DNA of 28,825 nucleotides from an uncultured Blautia sp. (GTDB lineage Bacteria; Bacillota; Clostridia; Lachnospirales; Lachnospiraceae), in NCBI GenBank assembly GCA_937900135.1, contig CALCDJ010000043.1:1-28825 (forward strand), given 5' to 3'. Position 1 is the first letter of the stretch. Each line of letters begins with the position of its first letter. Positions 21,091 to 28,804 of this stretch are shown here, piece after piece. The translations under genes were made by a program, and so were the position numbers. The notes beneath the pieces were generated by a model. It was given only the letters and a program-made list of their open reading frames with translations. It was not told the origin of the DNA and did no database searches.

Positions 21091-23364
21091 TCAGATTCCC
21101 TTAATTCTTCCTTTTTTCTTTGGATTAAAAGTCATCAGAAGATTGTCAATGGGTACTTCCTCCAGGTATTCCATCAGACGCCCTCTGGTTCCAAATAACT
21201 GTAACGGTCCTGTCTGTATCTTGTCCAGAGTGGTTCCTTCTGTTTCCTGTACCTTAAGATGGCTGCGCAGATGTTCAAAAAATTCTTTTCCCTTCTGAGT
21301 ATTGATCCGAACCAGAGATGTTCCACAGGTTCCCACAGGTGTTTCTCCCTCTTCCGGTACGTATCTTCCCACAGAAAGATCTGCTGCACCTGAAGGATTT
21401 CCCGCATACTCGCAGGTATAACAGGAAGGACGGGAAATATTATGGGCGGTATAGGCTTTTGTGAAATTGTTGGTTTCTGCAAGTTCCACATCCACACTTT
21501 CGGATTCAAATCCCATCAGGACAAAAGGAAGATCCTCCCCTTTAAACTTATTGGAAAATTCCAGTCGATTGAGTTTTGACCGGTACATATGCTCCATATG
21601 CTCCAGATATTTTCTGTATACCTTAGGAGACGCCACGCCTTCGCAAAGAGATTCTATGGTAAGAAGCGTTTCATAGTCCTGTCCCAGATAACTCTTTAAT
21701 CCCGCCACCTGACAGGGTGTTCCGTAAAAGAGTACCTGCTCCTTCTGATCCAACAGCTCTTTTATCTTCTTTTTGATCTCCCCGTAGTCTGGCTCTACAT
21801 ACTTGAATTCCCTGAATTTTTCACAATCCTCTTCCTTGTCTGCCAGCTCATAAATCACCTTCCATTGGGAATCAAAAGCAATTCCCGCTGCTTTTCCCCC
21901 CTCTCTGCAGATACTTCTGCATGCTTCCAGAAGGAATCCGCCTCCGCTGCTTCGTTTCTGTATCTCTACCTCTTTAGAAGCAGTCAGATAAAGCTTTTGT
22001 TCCTGGGGTTTATTTTTATATGCATCTGTTTTTCCAATGCAGACTTTTTGGCAGATTCCGCAATCGTCACATAAGTCTTTCTCTATCACAGGATACCGGA
22101 ATCCTTCCTGATCTTCTTCCATACGAATGGCCTGCTTCGGACAGGCATCCTTACAAGCTCCACAGCCATAACAGAGAAATGCATCCCTGGTTTCCAGATA
22201 TTTACGGGAATCTGTTTCCTTCGGTTTCTTCAGCGCTTCCTCCAAAAAGCATCTTGCATGAGCGCCCATAGCCCTTCTCTTCTCTTCCACCTTCTCGTAA
22301 TCAATCTCCAGACAGGAAAGATCTTCTGGAATCAGAGAACCATGCTCAATCAGATGTTCCGAAATTCCCAGTTCACTCAGCAGAAATTTCATTCGGTCTG
22401 GATTTTTGTAGTGGGGAACTGTGATGAAATTTCTCTGGAAAATAATAGAAAAGACCGTACAGTGGAACGAGTTGGTGATCACACATTCCGCATTGGCTAC
22501 CATTCCCAGAAATTCTTCAATTCCTCCGGTAAAATGTCCGGCTTCATTCGCATAAACCTTTTTCTTCCAGTTATGAATGATGGGCAGTCCCAGTCTTCTG
22601 GACATTTCCTCAGCTACACTATTCAGTGACTCATCCACGCGTTTTAAATGGACATTGTGTACATAGATATATTTTCCTGTTTTTTTCGGATCCTTCTTTA
22701 ATCCCTCAAAATCTTCCTTGTTCAAAAGAAACGTAGGGTCTGCAACCAGCTCCACAGGCTTATCTGTAAAATGCTGCACCTGTTCTCTTGCATTTTTTTC
22801 ACGTACGGAAATGGAGTCAAAATCCCGCAGGTACCGTTTAAACAGGAATTGATATTTGGATGGAATCTCTTCTGTTCCAATACTTGCCGCATAAGAGATC
22901 CGAAGCGCATCCTGATTGGCAAACTGCAAAAAGTAAGCTGGATTAATCCCTGTCATCATCGTTGCATTCCATACCTGATCGCTTCCGGAAATCAAAGCAT
23001 CATAATGAAGCTCTGCTGCCTGAAGTTCTTCCAGACTGTCAAATCGTCTGGTTACCGGAAGTTCATGGTTGATAAAATGTTCAAATGTACGGTATTTTCC
23101 GATTTTTCCCGGATTCAGCACAATATGAGCAGAAGCTCTCAGAAGATAGTGCATTTGGTTTACCGTCTTGTTAATCACTGCAGACTTACAGACTTTTCTT
23201 TTTGGTCGGTAGGAAAGTCTGTAAAGTTTATCAATGACAGGCAAACGCAGATTGATTATATCCACCTCATGTCCCTGCTTGTTTAAATATTCCTGCAGTG
23301 ACCATGCCTGCAGAACTGCCCCGTAATTGTGGGCACTATGAAAGGTTACGATTCCGATTTTCAT
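21091..23364 (-). CDS. Polysaccharide pyruvyl transferase fused to FrhB-like iron-sulfur domain
   Basis: 757 aa from ATG 23364 (MKIGIVTFHSAHNYGAVLQA); the frame is open 10 codons further but the ribosome site GGAG lies 9 nt before this ATG. Residues about 1-380 are a CsaB-type polysaccharide pyruvyl transferase domain: SGSDQVWN, ISYAASIG, ISVREKNARE, VADPTFLL, CVITNSFHCTVFSI. From about 400 the protein is FrhB-like with two 4Fe-4S motifs (CYGCGACKDACP, CDDCGICQKVC), SSGGGFLLEA, YGTPCQVAGLKSYLG, SLCEGVASPKVY and RPSCYTCEYAG. Pyruvyl transferases add ketal pyruvate to sugars; the redox half may change the same acceptor. The start follows the stop of the upstream gene by one base, so the two are coupled. 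Confidence 0.9.
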   Translation of the reverse strand: MKIGIVTFHSAHNYGAVLQAWSLQEYLNKQGHEVDIINLRLPVIDKLYRLSYRPKRKVCKSAVINKTVNQMHYLLRASAHIVLNPGKIGKYRTFEHFINHELPVTRRFDSLEELQAAELHYDALISGSDQVWNATMMTGINPAYFLQFANQDALRISYAASIGTEEIPSKYQFLFKRYLRDFDSISVREKNAREQVQHFTDKPVELVADPTFLLNKEDFEGLKKDPKKTGKYIYVHNVHLKRVDESLNSVAEEMSRRLGLPIIHNWKKKVYANEAGHFTGGIEEFLGMVANAECVITNSFHCTVFSIIFQRNFITVPHYKNPDRMKFLLSELGISEHLIEHGSLIPEDLSCLEIDYEKVEEKRRAMGAHARCFLEEALKKPKETDSRKYLETRDAFLCYGCGACKDACPKQAIRMEEDQEGFRYPVIEKDLCDDCGICQKVCIGKTDAYKNKPQEQKLYLTASKEVEIQKRSSGGGFLLEACRSICREGGKAAGIAFDSQWKVIYELADKEEDCEKFREFKYVEPDYGEIKKKIKELLDQKEQVLFYGTPCQVAGLKSYLGQDYETLLTIESLCEGVASPKVYRKYLEHMEHMYRSKLNRLEFSNKFKGEDLPFVLMGFESESVDVELAETNNFTKAYTAHNISRPSCYTCEYAGNPSGAADLSVGRYVPEEGETPVGTCGTSLVRINTQKGKEFFEHLRSHLKVQETEGTTLDKIQTGPLQLFGTRGRLMEYLEEVPIDNLLMTFNPKKKGRIKGI

Positions 23365-23365
23365 T

Positions 23366-25768
23366 TCATACGTCTCCTTCAAACAGTTTTTCAAATTGAT
23401 TTACGGAGTTTTCATTAAATTTCTCATAATCCACATGCATGGCTTTGACTTTTCCCTGGTCATAATCCAGCATTCCCTGGTAAATACCATCCTCGCTCAT
23501 GGGAACCAGATATCCTCCGTGCTCCTTCATAAATCCACGAGGACCTACGATATCCGTGGAAATCACCGGAATTCCAAGCGTATCTGCCTCCAGAAGCACC
23601 AGCCCCAGACCTTCGTATAAAGAGGACAAAATAAACAAATCACACTGCTTTAAGATTGGCATTGGATTCTGAACAGATTTAATCAGAATGATATGGGAAG
23701 CGCTGTCCATGCTCTTTGCCAGATCCACGGTTTTCTGATAAATGGCGCCATATCCGCCAATGATAATCAAATGGCTGTCCTGGTGATCTTTATAATAGCG
23801 GTCAAAGGCGCGAATCAGCATATCATGACCTTTTTCCGGTGAGTAACGCCCAATACTGATAAATTTCTTTCCCTTTTCTGCAAGAATTCTTTCTACGTCT
23901 TCCTTGGTCACATTACATACAGTATCTGCCTGAAATTCGATCGGCTGCGCTGCTTTTTCCAGAACTGCCCGATAATCATGACAGTTATTGACAATCTGCA
24001 GATTATTTTTATTCTGTCCCAGCTCCAATGTAGACGGATAAATATCTGTGGTTACCGGAACTACCTTGTCATATTCATGGTAAGCTCTTTTCAGGGTTGG
24101 TTCGTGCTGATTTCCCTTTGTCCGAATCTCACTGACCATGTCGTTATGGACAAAAATCATACGTTTCACATCTGCCTGCTGGAACATCTGAATCACATTC
24201 TTCTCATAGCCTGCGTAATGAATCACGTATTTGGCATTGCACTGTCCAAAGTTTCTTTGATAAAGTCGCGCGAAGAACCGATCCATTTTCTTCTGCGCCC
24301 ACTGATTGGTTTTATTTTTTCTGTAAAACCACATAATCGCCAGCTGCTCTCCAACGGATTTATACTCCATAGAAGCAATGGGCAAAAATCCCACGCCTTC
24401 CGGCAACAGGGAAACACGTTCCGGGAATTTACGCAGGGATGCGGAACGGAAAGTAATAAAGTAATTTCTTTTTTCCAGATCCGCATTGGCAAGAAGATTT
24501 AAAAGCGCCGTAGTCAGTCCGCTCTTTGCAAGGGAGCCACTATAAATCACCACATTTTCTTTTCCGTTTCCACCTGCTGAAAATTCTTCATAAACCGATT
24601 CCCCAAGAATAATGTGACGACAAAGCTTTTCTGCTGTATTTTCTTCATCATAGGTACAGAACTTCTCACAAAAAGCCGTATCATCGTATTCTTTTGGACG
24701 GCGCATTTCTTCAAGAAGTGCATTTGCTGTACGTACCTGAGGGAAGGGGAAGGAATCAATGGAAACATAAACCCCTCTCTCATCCATATATAGTTCTCTG
24801 TCGTATACAAAAAGAATGATCTTCTTCCGGCTGTTGGCATAATCAAAAAGGATACTGGAATAATCCGTAACCAGGCAGTCACAGGCATTTAATATATCAT
24901 ACGGCTCATATTCTTCCGGAAACGGCTGAATATGACGATATCTGGAGTAATCAATGGTATTGCTGATAAATGGATGAAGACGGACAAAGAAAATTTCCTC
25001 ATCTGTAAGTTTCTCATCCAAATCCACTAGATAATACTCCAACTGATTGGTAATCTTCTTTGAATCAATCTGACGAAGTACCCCTCTCCAGGTAGGCATA
25101 TAACCATACAACCGTTTGTTTTCAAGACCCAGATTCTTACGAACCTGTTCTCCTCTCTCCTTATGAAAAAAGACTGAATTCCTGGGATAACCAGAACACA
25201 AAACTTTTCCCTGGTACGTATTCTCCAAAAAATAAGCAGAGATCATCGTATCCTTCATATAATCACTGGGATAAAGGAGATAATCTGCAATCAGGTGATT
25301 TTTTTGTACGTTTCCCATGTCATAAGCTCTGTTTTTTACTTCTTTCCCCATCATTTTCAAGGGAGTACCGTGCCAGGTGTTGGTAATGATCTGTCCCTGT
25401 TTTTTGGCATACCATACAGGGAATGAAGTATCGGTAAACAAGTATTTGGCAAGCGCAATGACTTTGATATAACGAAAGCTGTTTTCCCGAAGAATGGATA
25501 TCCCCTTCAGATGGTATTGCTCCGCCATTTTTTTTATCAGTTCTTTTTTATCCTTATTGCAGGACAAATACACATGGTATCTGCTATAGGAAGGATTATT
25601 GGTCAATTCTTCTGTAATCCGCAAAAGATTGCTTCCAAGATCCTTTCCATTTTTTGAATCAATCAGAATCCAGTTTTCCTTAATTTCTGGGCGATCGTAA
25701 AACAATGTATACCAGGACATCTGTATGCAGTTTTTGATTTTTCTTAAATATTTTTTTAAAAGCTTCAT
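23366..25768 (-). CDS. CDP-glycerol glycerophosphotransferase fused to GT4 glycosyltransferase
   Basis: 800 aa. Residues about 1-385 form a TagB/TagF-type CDP-glycerol glycerophosphotransferase: ITNTWHGTPLKMMG, GYPRNSVFF, YMPTWRG, VRLHPFISN and the C-terminal signature VTDYSSILFDYANSRKK. Residues about 405-795 form a GT-B, family-4-like glycosyltransferase: a glycine/serine-rich first fold (YSGSLAKSGLTTALLNLL), ISIGRYSPEKGHDMLIRAF, and the donor site SSLYEGLGLVLLEADTLGIP. One polypeptide probably adds both a sugar and a glycerol phosphate to a growing surface polymer at the cytoplasmic membrane face. It is first in the operon, with AGGAG before the ATG and a strong promoter. The TagD that makes its donor is encoded at the operon end. 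Confidence 0.92.
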   Translation of the reverse strand: MKLLKKYLRKIKNCIQMSWYTLFYDRPEIKENWILIDSKNGKDLGSNLLRITEELTNNPSYSRYHVYLSCNKDKKELIKKMAEQYHLKGISILRENSFRYIKVIALAKYLFTDTSFPVWYAKKQGQIITNTWHGTPLKMMGKEVKNRAYDMGNVQKNHLIADYLLYPSDYMKDTMISAYFLENTYQGKVLCSGYPRNSVFFHKERGEQVRKNLGLENKRLYGYMPTWRGVLRQIDSKKITNQLEYYLVDLDEKLTDEEIFFVRLHPFISNTIDYSRYRHIQPFPEEYEPYDILNACDCLVTDYSSILFDYANSRKKIILFVYDRELYMDERGVYVSIDSFPFPQVRTANALLEEMRRPKEYDDTAFCEKFCTYDEENTAEKLCRHIILGESVYEEFSAGGNGKENVVIYSGSLAKSGLTTALLNLLANADLEKRNYFITFRSASLRKFPERVSLLPEGVGFLPIASMEYKSVGEQLAIMWFYRKNKTNQWAQKKMDRFFARLYQRNFGQCNAKYVIHYAGYEKNVIQMFQQADVKRMIFVHNDMVSEIRTKGNQHEPTLKRAYHEYDKVVPVTTDIYPSTLELGQNKNNLQIVNNCHDYRAVLEKAAQPIEFQADTVCNVTKEDVERILAEKGKKFISIGRYSPEKGHDMLIRAFDRYYKDHQDSHLIIIGGYGAIYQKTVDLAKSMDSASHIILIKSVQNPMPILKQCDLFILSSLYEGLGLVLLEADTLGIPVISTDIVGPRGFMKEHGGYLVPMSEDGIYQGMLDYDQGKVKAMHVDYEKFNENSVNQFEKLFEGDV

Positions 25769-25811
25769 ATACGTTCTCCTAGGCTTTTCTCCCTTTTATC
25801 ACTTTATTTAG

Positions 25812-25839
25812 TTTATACCATAACCAGAGTATATGTCAA
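25812..25839 (-). promoter_or_regulatory. Sigma-A promoter of the glycopolymer operon
   Basis: On the minus strand, TTGACA (25834-25839) and TATAAA (25812-25817) are 16 bp apart, with TGG just before the -10 box. The leader is about 37 nt. It lies right after the tRNA-Trp terminator. Confidence 0.8.
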
Positions 25840-25863
25840 TCTTGTCTTTTTACACAATGAAAA

Positions 25864-25905
25864 GAACCGGAAGCCTTTGTATAACCAAAGCTTTCCGGCT
25901 CTATT
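25864..25905 (-). terminator. Intrinsic terminator after tRNA-Trp
   Basis: In minus-strand RNA, AGCCGGAA and TTTG pair with CAAA and TTCCGGTT around a two-base internal mismatch, followed by the U-rich CUUUUC. It separates tRNA-Trp from the glycopolymer operon promoter. Confidence 0.75.
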
Positions 25906-25910
25906 TCGAG

Positions 25911-25981
25911 CAGGGGATGAGAGAATCGAACTCCCACCAAAGGTTTTGGAGACCCCTATCATACCATTTGACCAATCCCCT
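25911..25981 (-). tRNA. tRNA-Trp (anticodon CCA)
   Basis: 71 nt cloverleaf on the minus strand. Acceptor AGGGGAT pairs with ATCCCCT; D-stem GTCA with TGAT; anticodon stem GGGGT with ACCTT (two G-U pairs) around the loop CTCCAAA, giving anticodon CCA for UGG codons. T-arm is GGGAG-TTCGATT-CTCTC. Discriminator base is G, as expected for Trp. The 3' CCA is not encoded (CTC follows) and must be added after transcription. Confidence 0.95.
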
Positions 25982-26003
25982 ATTTATTTCAGACGCATGA
26001 ATT

Positions 26004-26031
26004 AGTATAACATATATCTTCTATTTGTCAA
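26004..26031 (-). promoter_or_regulatory. Promoter of tRNA-Trp
   Basis: On the minus strand, TTGACA (26026-26031) and TATACT (26004-26009) are 16 bp apart, about 23 bp before the tRNA 5' end. Confidence 0.75.
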
Positions 26032-26074
26032 GAACAATTTTCATTTTTCGTCATTTTTTTGCTCCGTTATATGC

Positions 26075-26111
26075 GTCAGATACAGTCTGCAAAAAACAGT
26101 CTGTATCTGAC
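26075..26111. other. Strong hairpin between the F420 ligase-like gene and tRNA-Trp
   Basis: GTCAGATACAGTCTG (26075-26089) pairs with CAGTCTGTATCTGAC (26097-26111) with one central mismatch; the 7-nt loop is almost all A on plus and U on minus. No U-run follows on the minus strand, so it is not a textbook terminator, but its place 68 bp after the gene suggests it protects or ends that transcript. The octamer ACAGTCTG occurs in both arms in the same orientation. Confidence 0.6.
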
Positions 26112-26178
26112 CACATCCTCACGGAGTGTTATTCCTCTCAAATTTTAATGAGAAAGCAAATCCTCACTCTTTGAAACC

Positions 26179-27372
26179 TTAATTTGTAAAGTTGTCAAAG
26201 TAACCCTGTACAAGAATAATCGGCGTTCCCTTGTCACCAGAACCACTGGTCAGGTCACAAAGAGAACCAATAAGGTCAGTCAGTCTTCTTGGGGTGGTTC
26301 CCTGAGAAGCCATATCGCCTACCAGATTGTCACTCTTCTCCTGAATTCGTTTGCTGATGGCATCTCTTAATGCCTCTCCAGAAAGATCTTTGAAATCATT
26401 GTCTGCCAGATATTTCAGCTTGATTTCATTGGGAGTTCCCTCAAGACCTGGGGTATAAGCCGGAGATACTACCGGGTCTGCAAGTTCCCAGATTCTTCCA
26501 ACGGGATCTTTGAAAGCGCCGTCTCCATATACCATGACTTCTACATGCTTGCCTGTTCTGTCCAGAACCTGTTTCTGAATATCCATAACAAAATCTGTAC
26601 ATTCTCTCGGGAATAATTTAATGGTATCTTCGGTGGATTTGTTAGAGCCAAGAAGTCCATATTTTTCATTGCATCCACTTCCGTTCACCGGTGCATTCAG
26701 AAGATCATCCAGTCCACATACCACTTCTGCACCTTCTGCCTTCAGGATACGTTTTGTTCTGGCACGAGTATGAATGTCGCAGGTAATGATATGTTTCGCA
26801 TAAGGGAGAATCGCACGTGGATTGTTTGCAAAAATAACCTCAACCTCTGCACCTGCATCTTTTACAATCTGGCTGTAATAATCCACGTAATCCACACCGG
26901 TAAAGGTATGTTTGTTTTCTCCGAAGAGTTCGCGATAGCGTTCCAGTGTCAGTACATCTGAATATGGATTTACATTGGCCTCATCCAGACGATCCAGAGA
27001 AACCAGTTCATTTCCTACTTCATCACTTGGATAGCTGAGCATGAGAACCACTTTCTTCACACCCATAGCAATTCCTTTCAGACAGATTGCAAAACGGTTT
27101 CTGGAAAGGATGGGGAAGATTACGCCTACTGTCCCACCGCCAAGTTTCTCCTTTACATCATCTGCAATATCCTGTACAGAAGCATAATTTCCCTGTGCTC
27201 TTGCAACAACGGACTCGGTAACAGAAATTACATCGCGATCTCTTAATTCAAATCCTTCACTCTGAGCTGCTTCCAGTACACTGTTTACTACAATATCAGC
27301 AAGGTTATCACCTTCACGAATAATCGGACAGCGAATTCCTCTTGAAATGGTTCCTACTTTTCTTTCGTTCAT
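26179..27372 (-). CDS. Coenzyme F420-0:L-glutamate ligase family protein (role unknown here)
   Basis: 397 aa of the CofE/F420_ligase family (PF01996 type). Seen: GDNLADIVVNSVLEAAQ, RDRDVISVTESVVARAQGNY, GVIFPILSRNRFAICLKGIA, VMVYGDGAFKDPVGRIWELAD and a C-terminal GDMASQGTTPRRLTDLIGSL. True CofE adds glutamates to coenzyme F420, but Lachnospiraceae are not known to make F420, and no other cof gene is in the window. The protein probably joins glutamate or a like amine to another acid; the substrate is unknown. It is longer (397 aa) than archaeal CofE (about 250 aa), with an insertion in the middle. It appears to be a single-gene transcript with a promoter candidate at 27514-27542. Confidence 0.85.
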   Translation of the reverse strand: MNERKVGTISRGIRCPIIREGDNLADIVVNSVLEAAQSEGFELRDRDVISVTESVVARAQGNYASVQDIADDVKEKLGGGTVGVIFPILSRNRFAICLKGIAMGVKKVVLMLSYPSDEVGNELVSLDRLDEANVNPYSDVLTLERYRELFGENKHTFTGVDYVDYYSQIVKDAGAEVEVIFANNPRAILPYAKHIITCDIHTRARTKRILKAEGAEVVCGLDDLLNAPVNGSGCNEKYGLLGSNKSTEDTIKLFPRECTDFVMDIQKQVLDRTGKHVEVMVYGDGAFKDPVGRIWELADPVVSPAYTPGLEGTPNEIKLKYLADNDFKDLSGEALRDAISKRIQEKSDNLVGDMASQGTTPRRLTDLIGSLCDLTSGSGDKGTPIILVQGYFDNFTN

Positions 27373-27513
27373 CTTAATCCCTCACATTCTGTGAAATTCT
27401 TTTATCCCTGTTAAAATTCAGGATAAATATCTCCGACAAAAATGCGCAGCAAAACAAAAATACCGCATCCATATTTTATGCCGGAAAATGGCATCCTTAA
27501 GCCATACTCTTAT

Positions 27514-27542
27514 ATTATAATGCGTAAATGAGTGGTTGTATA
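27514..27542 (-). promoter_or_regulatory. Candidate promoter of the F420 ligase-like gene
   Basis: On the minus strand a perfect TATAAT (27514-27519) lies 17 bp after a weak -35 TATACA (27537-27542, four of six consensus bases). The leader is about 135 nt and holds a small stem, ATGCC with GGCAT (around 27480-27496). No known riboswitch is seen in it. Confidence 0.5.
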
Positions 27543-27576
27543 GTTTTTTTTATTATATGGTAATCTTTTTTTTATT

Positions 27577-28776
27577 TTACGATCTCCATCTGGAGGCTGG
27601 AATACAATTCTGATATCTCATCATATATTGAAGTCTTTGCACAGTTTTGTATTGACTGCTATAAGCTTCTCCCACCTGTTTCATCTTTTTTACAATTTTT
27701 TCATCTACTTTTTTCAAGTGATGTTTTAATCCTGGGATTGCAGATTCTTTATAATATTTACCAAAATAATAAAGTTTTGAAAATTTCCCCTGGCGTTTAC
27801 TTATTTCTGTTACATTGTTGCTTGTCATCTTATGGTGGATATGCCCATACTCTCCCTGAGGATTGTGGGTAACTATTTTTTTCCATTTTTTGTAAGAAAG
27901 CAGACATTGTAAATCTGCTCTCATTTCTCTGGTACATTCTGACCAGTTACTTTTTTCATGGGTATTGGGACGATAATCGGGATATTGAAGAATCAGCGCC
28001 GAGTCTCCTGTCTGCTCCATCGCCCTCCGAAATTCCATTCCCCGACAGCTTCCATTCGCAATCACAGTTCCATTTGTCATACACACTACCAGATATTTTT
28101 GTTTCACCAACTGTTCTCCACCCCACAAAATATCATCATCCGGATGGGCTACAATCATAAGATTTTCAACATTTTTTAAATTCATTTTATCCAGAGTTTG
28201 CTTTGTAATGCGTTTTGCACACACATAATCATTTGTCCGTGACTGATCCTTGGTATAAATGATTTCCTTTCCTTTTTCAGAGTAATAATGCCAACTGCCA
28301 GTTTTATCCTGCCTCCAGAAAGAGCGGGTTTTTCCATTCTTGTCAAATAAATATTCCACTCCCTGTATTTTATGCTTTCCCGTATACAATTTCCCTTCTT
28401 TTCCCGCATAATACCAGGCAGAAGGATATTTGATCCACTGGTTTTTTCTTATCGAGTGATCTTTATTCCAGTAATAATAGACAAGTCCTCCTTGTTCCTT
28501 CATTGCATGACGCCCTTGGTACTGATATAGCTTACCATTTTTTCCAAAATAATATAACTTACCTTTGATAGTCTGTTTCCCGGTAACTGGCTTTCCATTC
28601 CGGTAAAAAAAGCAATCTTTTCCTTTTTTCTGCCATCCTTTTCTTTGTACTTTTAAGCAAGATACCGTCTTCAATGGCTGTGCTTCCACAGAGACACTGG
28701 AAACAGAAGCCAGCAGAATCATAACTATCATTAAGAAAAACCAACGATTCCATGGTATATTCTTTATTTTTTTCAT
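27577..28776 (-). CDS. Secreted PIG-L family deacetylase with cell-wall-binding repeats
   Basis: 399 aa from ATG 28776 (MKKIKNIPWNRW). A signal peptide or anchor (about 12-32) is followed by a run of aromatic-Gly repeats of the choline/glucan-binding type (about 45-175): GWQKKGKDCFFY, GKLYYFGKNGKLY, AWYYAGKEGKLYTG, VEYLFDKNGKT and SWHYYSEKGKEI. The C-terminal domain (about 200-399) is PIG-L/LmbE-like: MIVAHPDDDILWGGE with zinc ligands H211 and D214, and GEYGHIHHKM with H312 and H315. This family deacetylates N-acetyl sugars, so it likely acts on a cell-surface or host glycan. The gene looks clearly more AT-rich than the housekeeping genes, a hint of later acquisition. A TTG at 28809 would extend it 11 codons, but that reading has no ribosome site. 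Confidence 0.9.
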   Translation of the reverse strand: MKKIKNIPWNRWFFLMIVMILLASVSSVSVEAQPLKTVSCLKVQRKGWQKKGKDCFFYRNGKPVTGKQTIKGKLYYFGKNGKLYQYQGRHAMKEQGGLVYYYWNKDHSIRKNQWIKYPSAWYYAGKEGKLYTGKHKIQGVEYLFDKNGKTRSFWRQDKTGSWHYYSEKGKEIIYTKDQSRTNDYVCAKRITKQTLDKMNLKNVENLMIVAHPDDDILWGGEQLVKQKYLVVCMTNGTVIANGSCRGMEFRRAMEQTGDSALILQYPDYRPNTHEKSNWSECTREMRADLQCLLSYKKWKKIVTHNPQGEYGHIHHKMTSNNVTEISKRQGKFSKLYYFGKYYKESAIPGLKHHLKKVDEKIVKKMKQVGEAYSSQYKTVQRLQYMMRYQNCIPASRWRS

Positions 28777-28787
28777 TTTTATAATTC

Positions 28788-28804
28788 GCCTTTCTGCGAA
28801 AGGC
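28788..28804 (-). promoter_or_regulatory. Hairpin covering the ribosome site of the PIG-L deacetylase
   Basis: A perfect 7-bp inverted repeat with a 3-nt loop (GCCTTTC, GCA, GAAAGGC on the minus strand) contains AAAGGCG, the only Shine-Dalgarno-like sequence before the ATG at 28776, 11 nt away. When folded it would hide that site. The promoter lies beyond the window edge. Confidence 0.5.

Noticed and set aside
19839..23364. Real F420-reducing hydrogenase
   Set aside because: No hydrogenase large or small subunits; the context is surface polymer synthesis and one copy is fused to a pyruvyl transferase.
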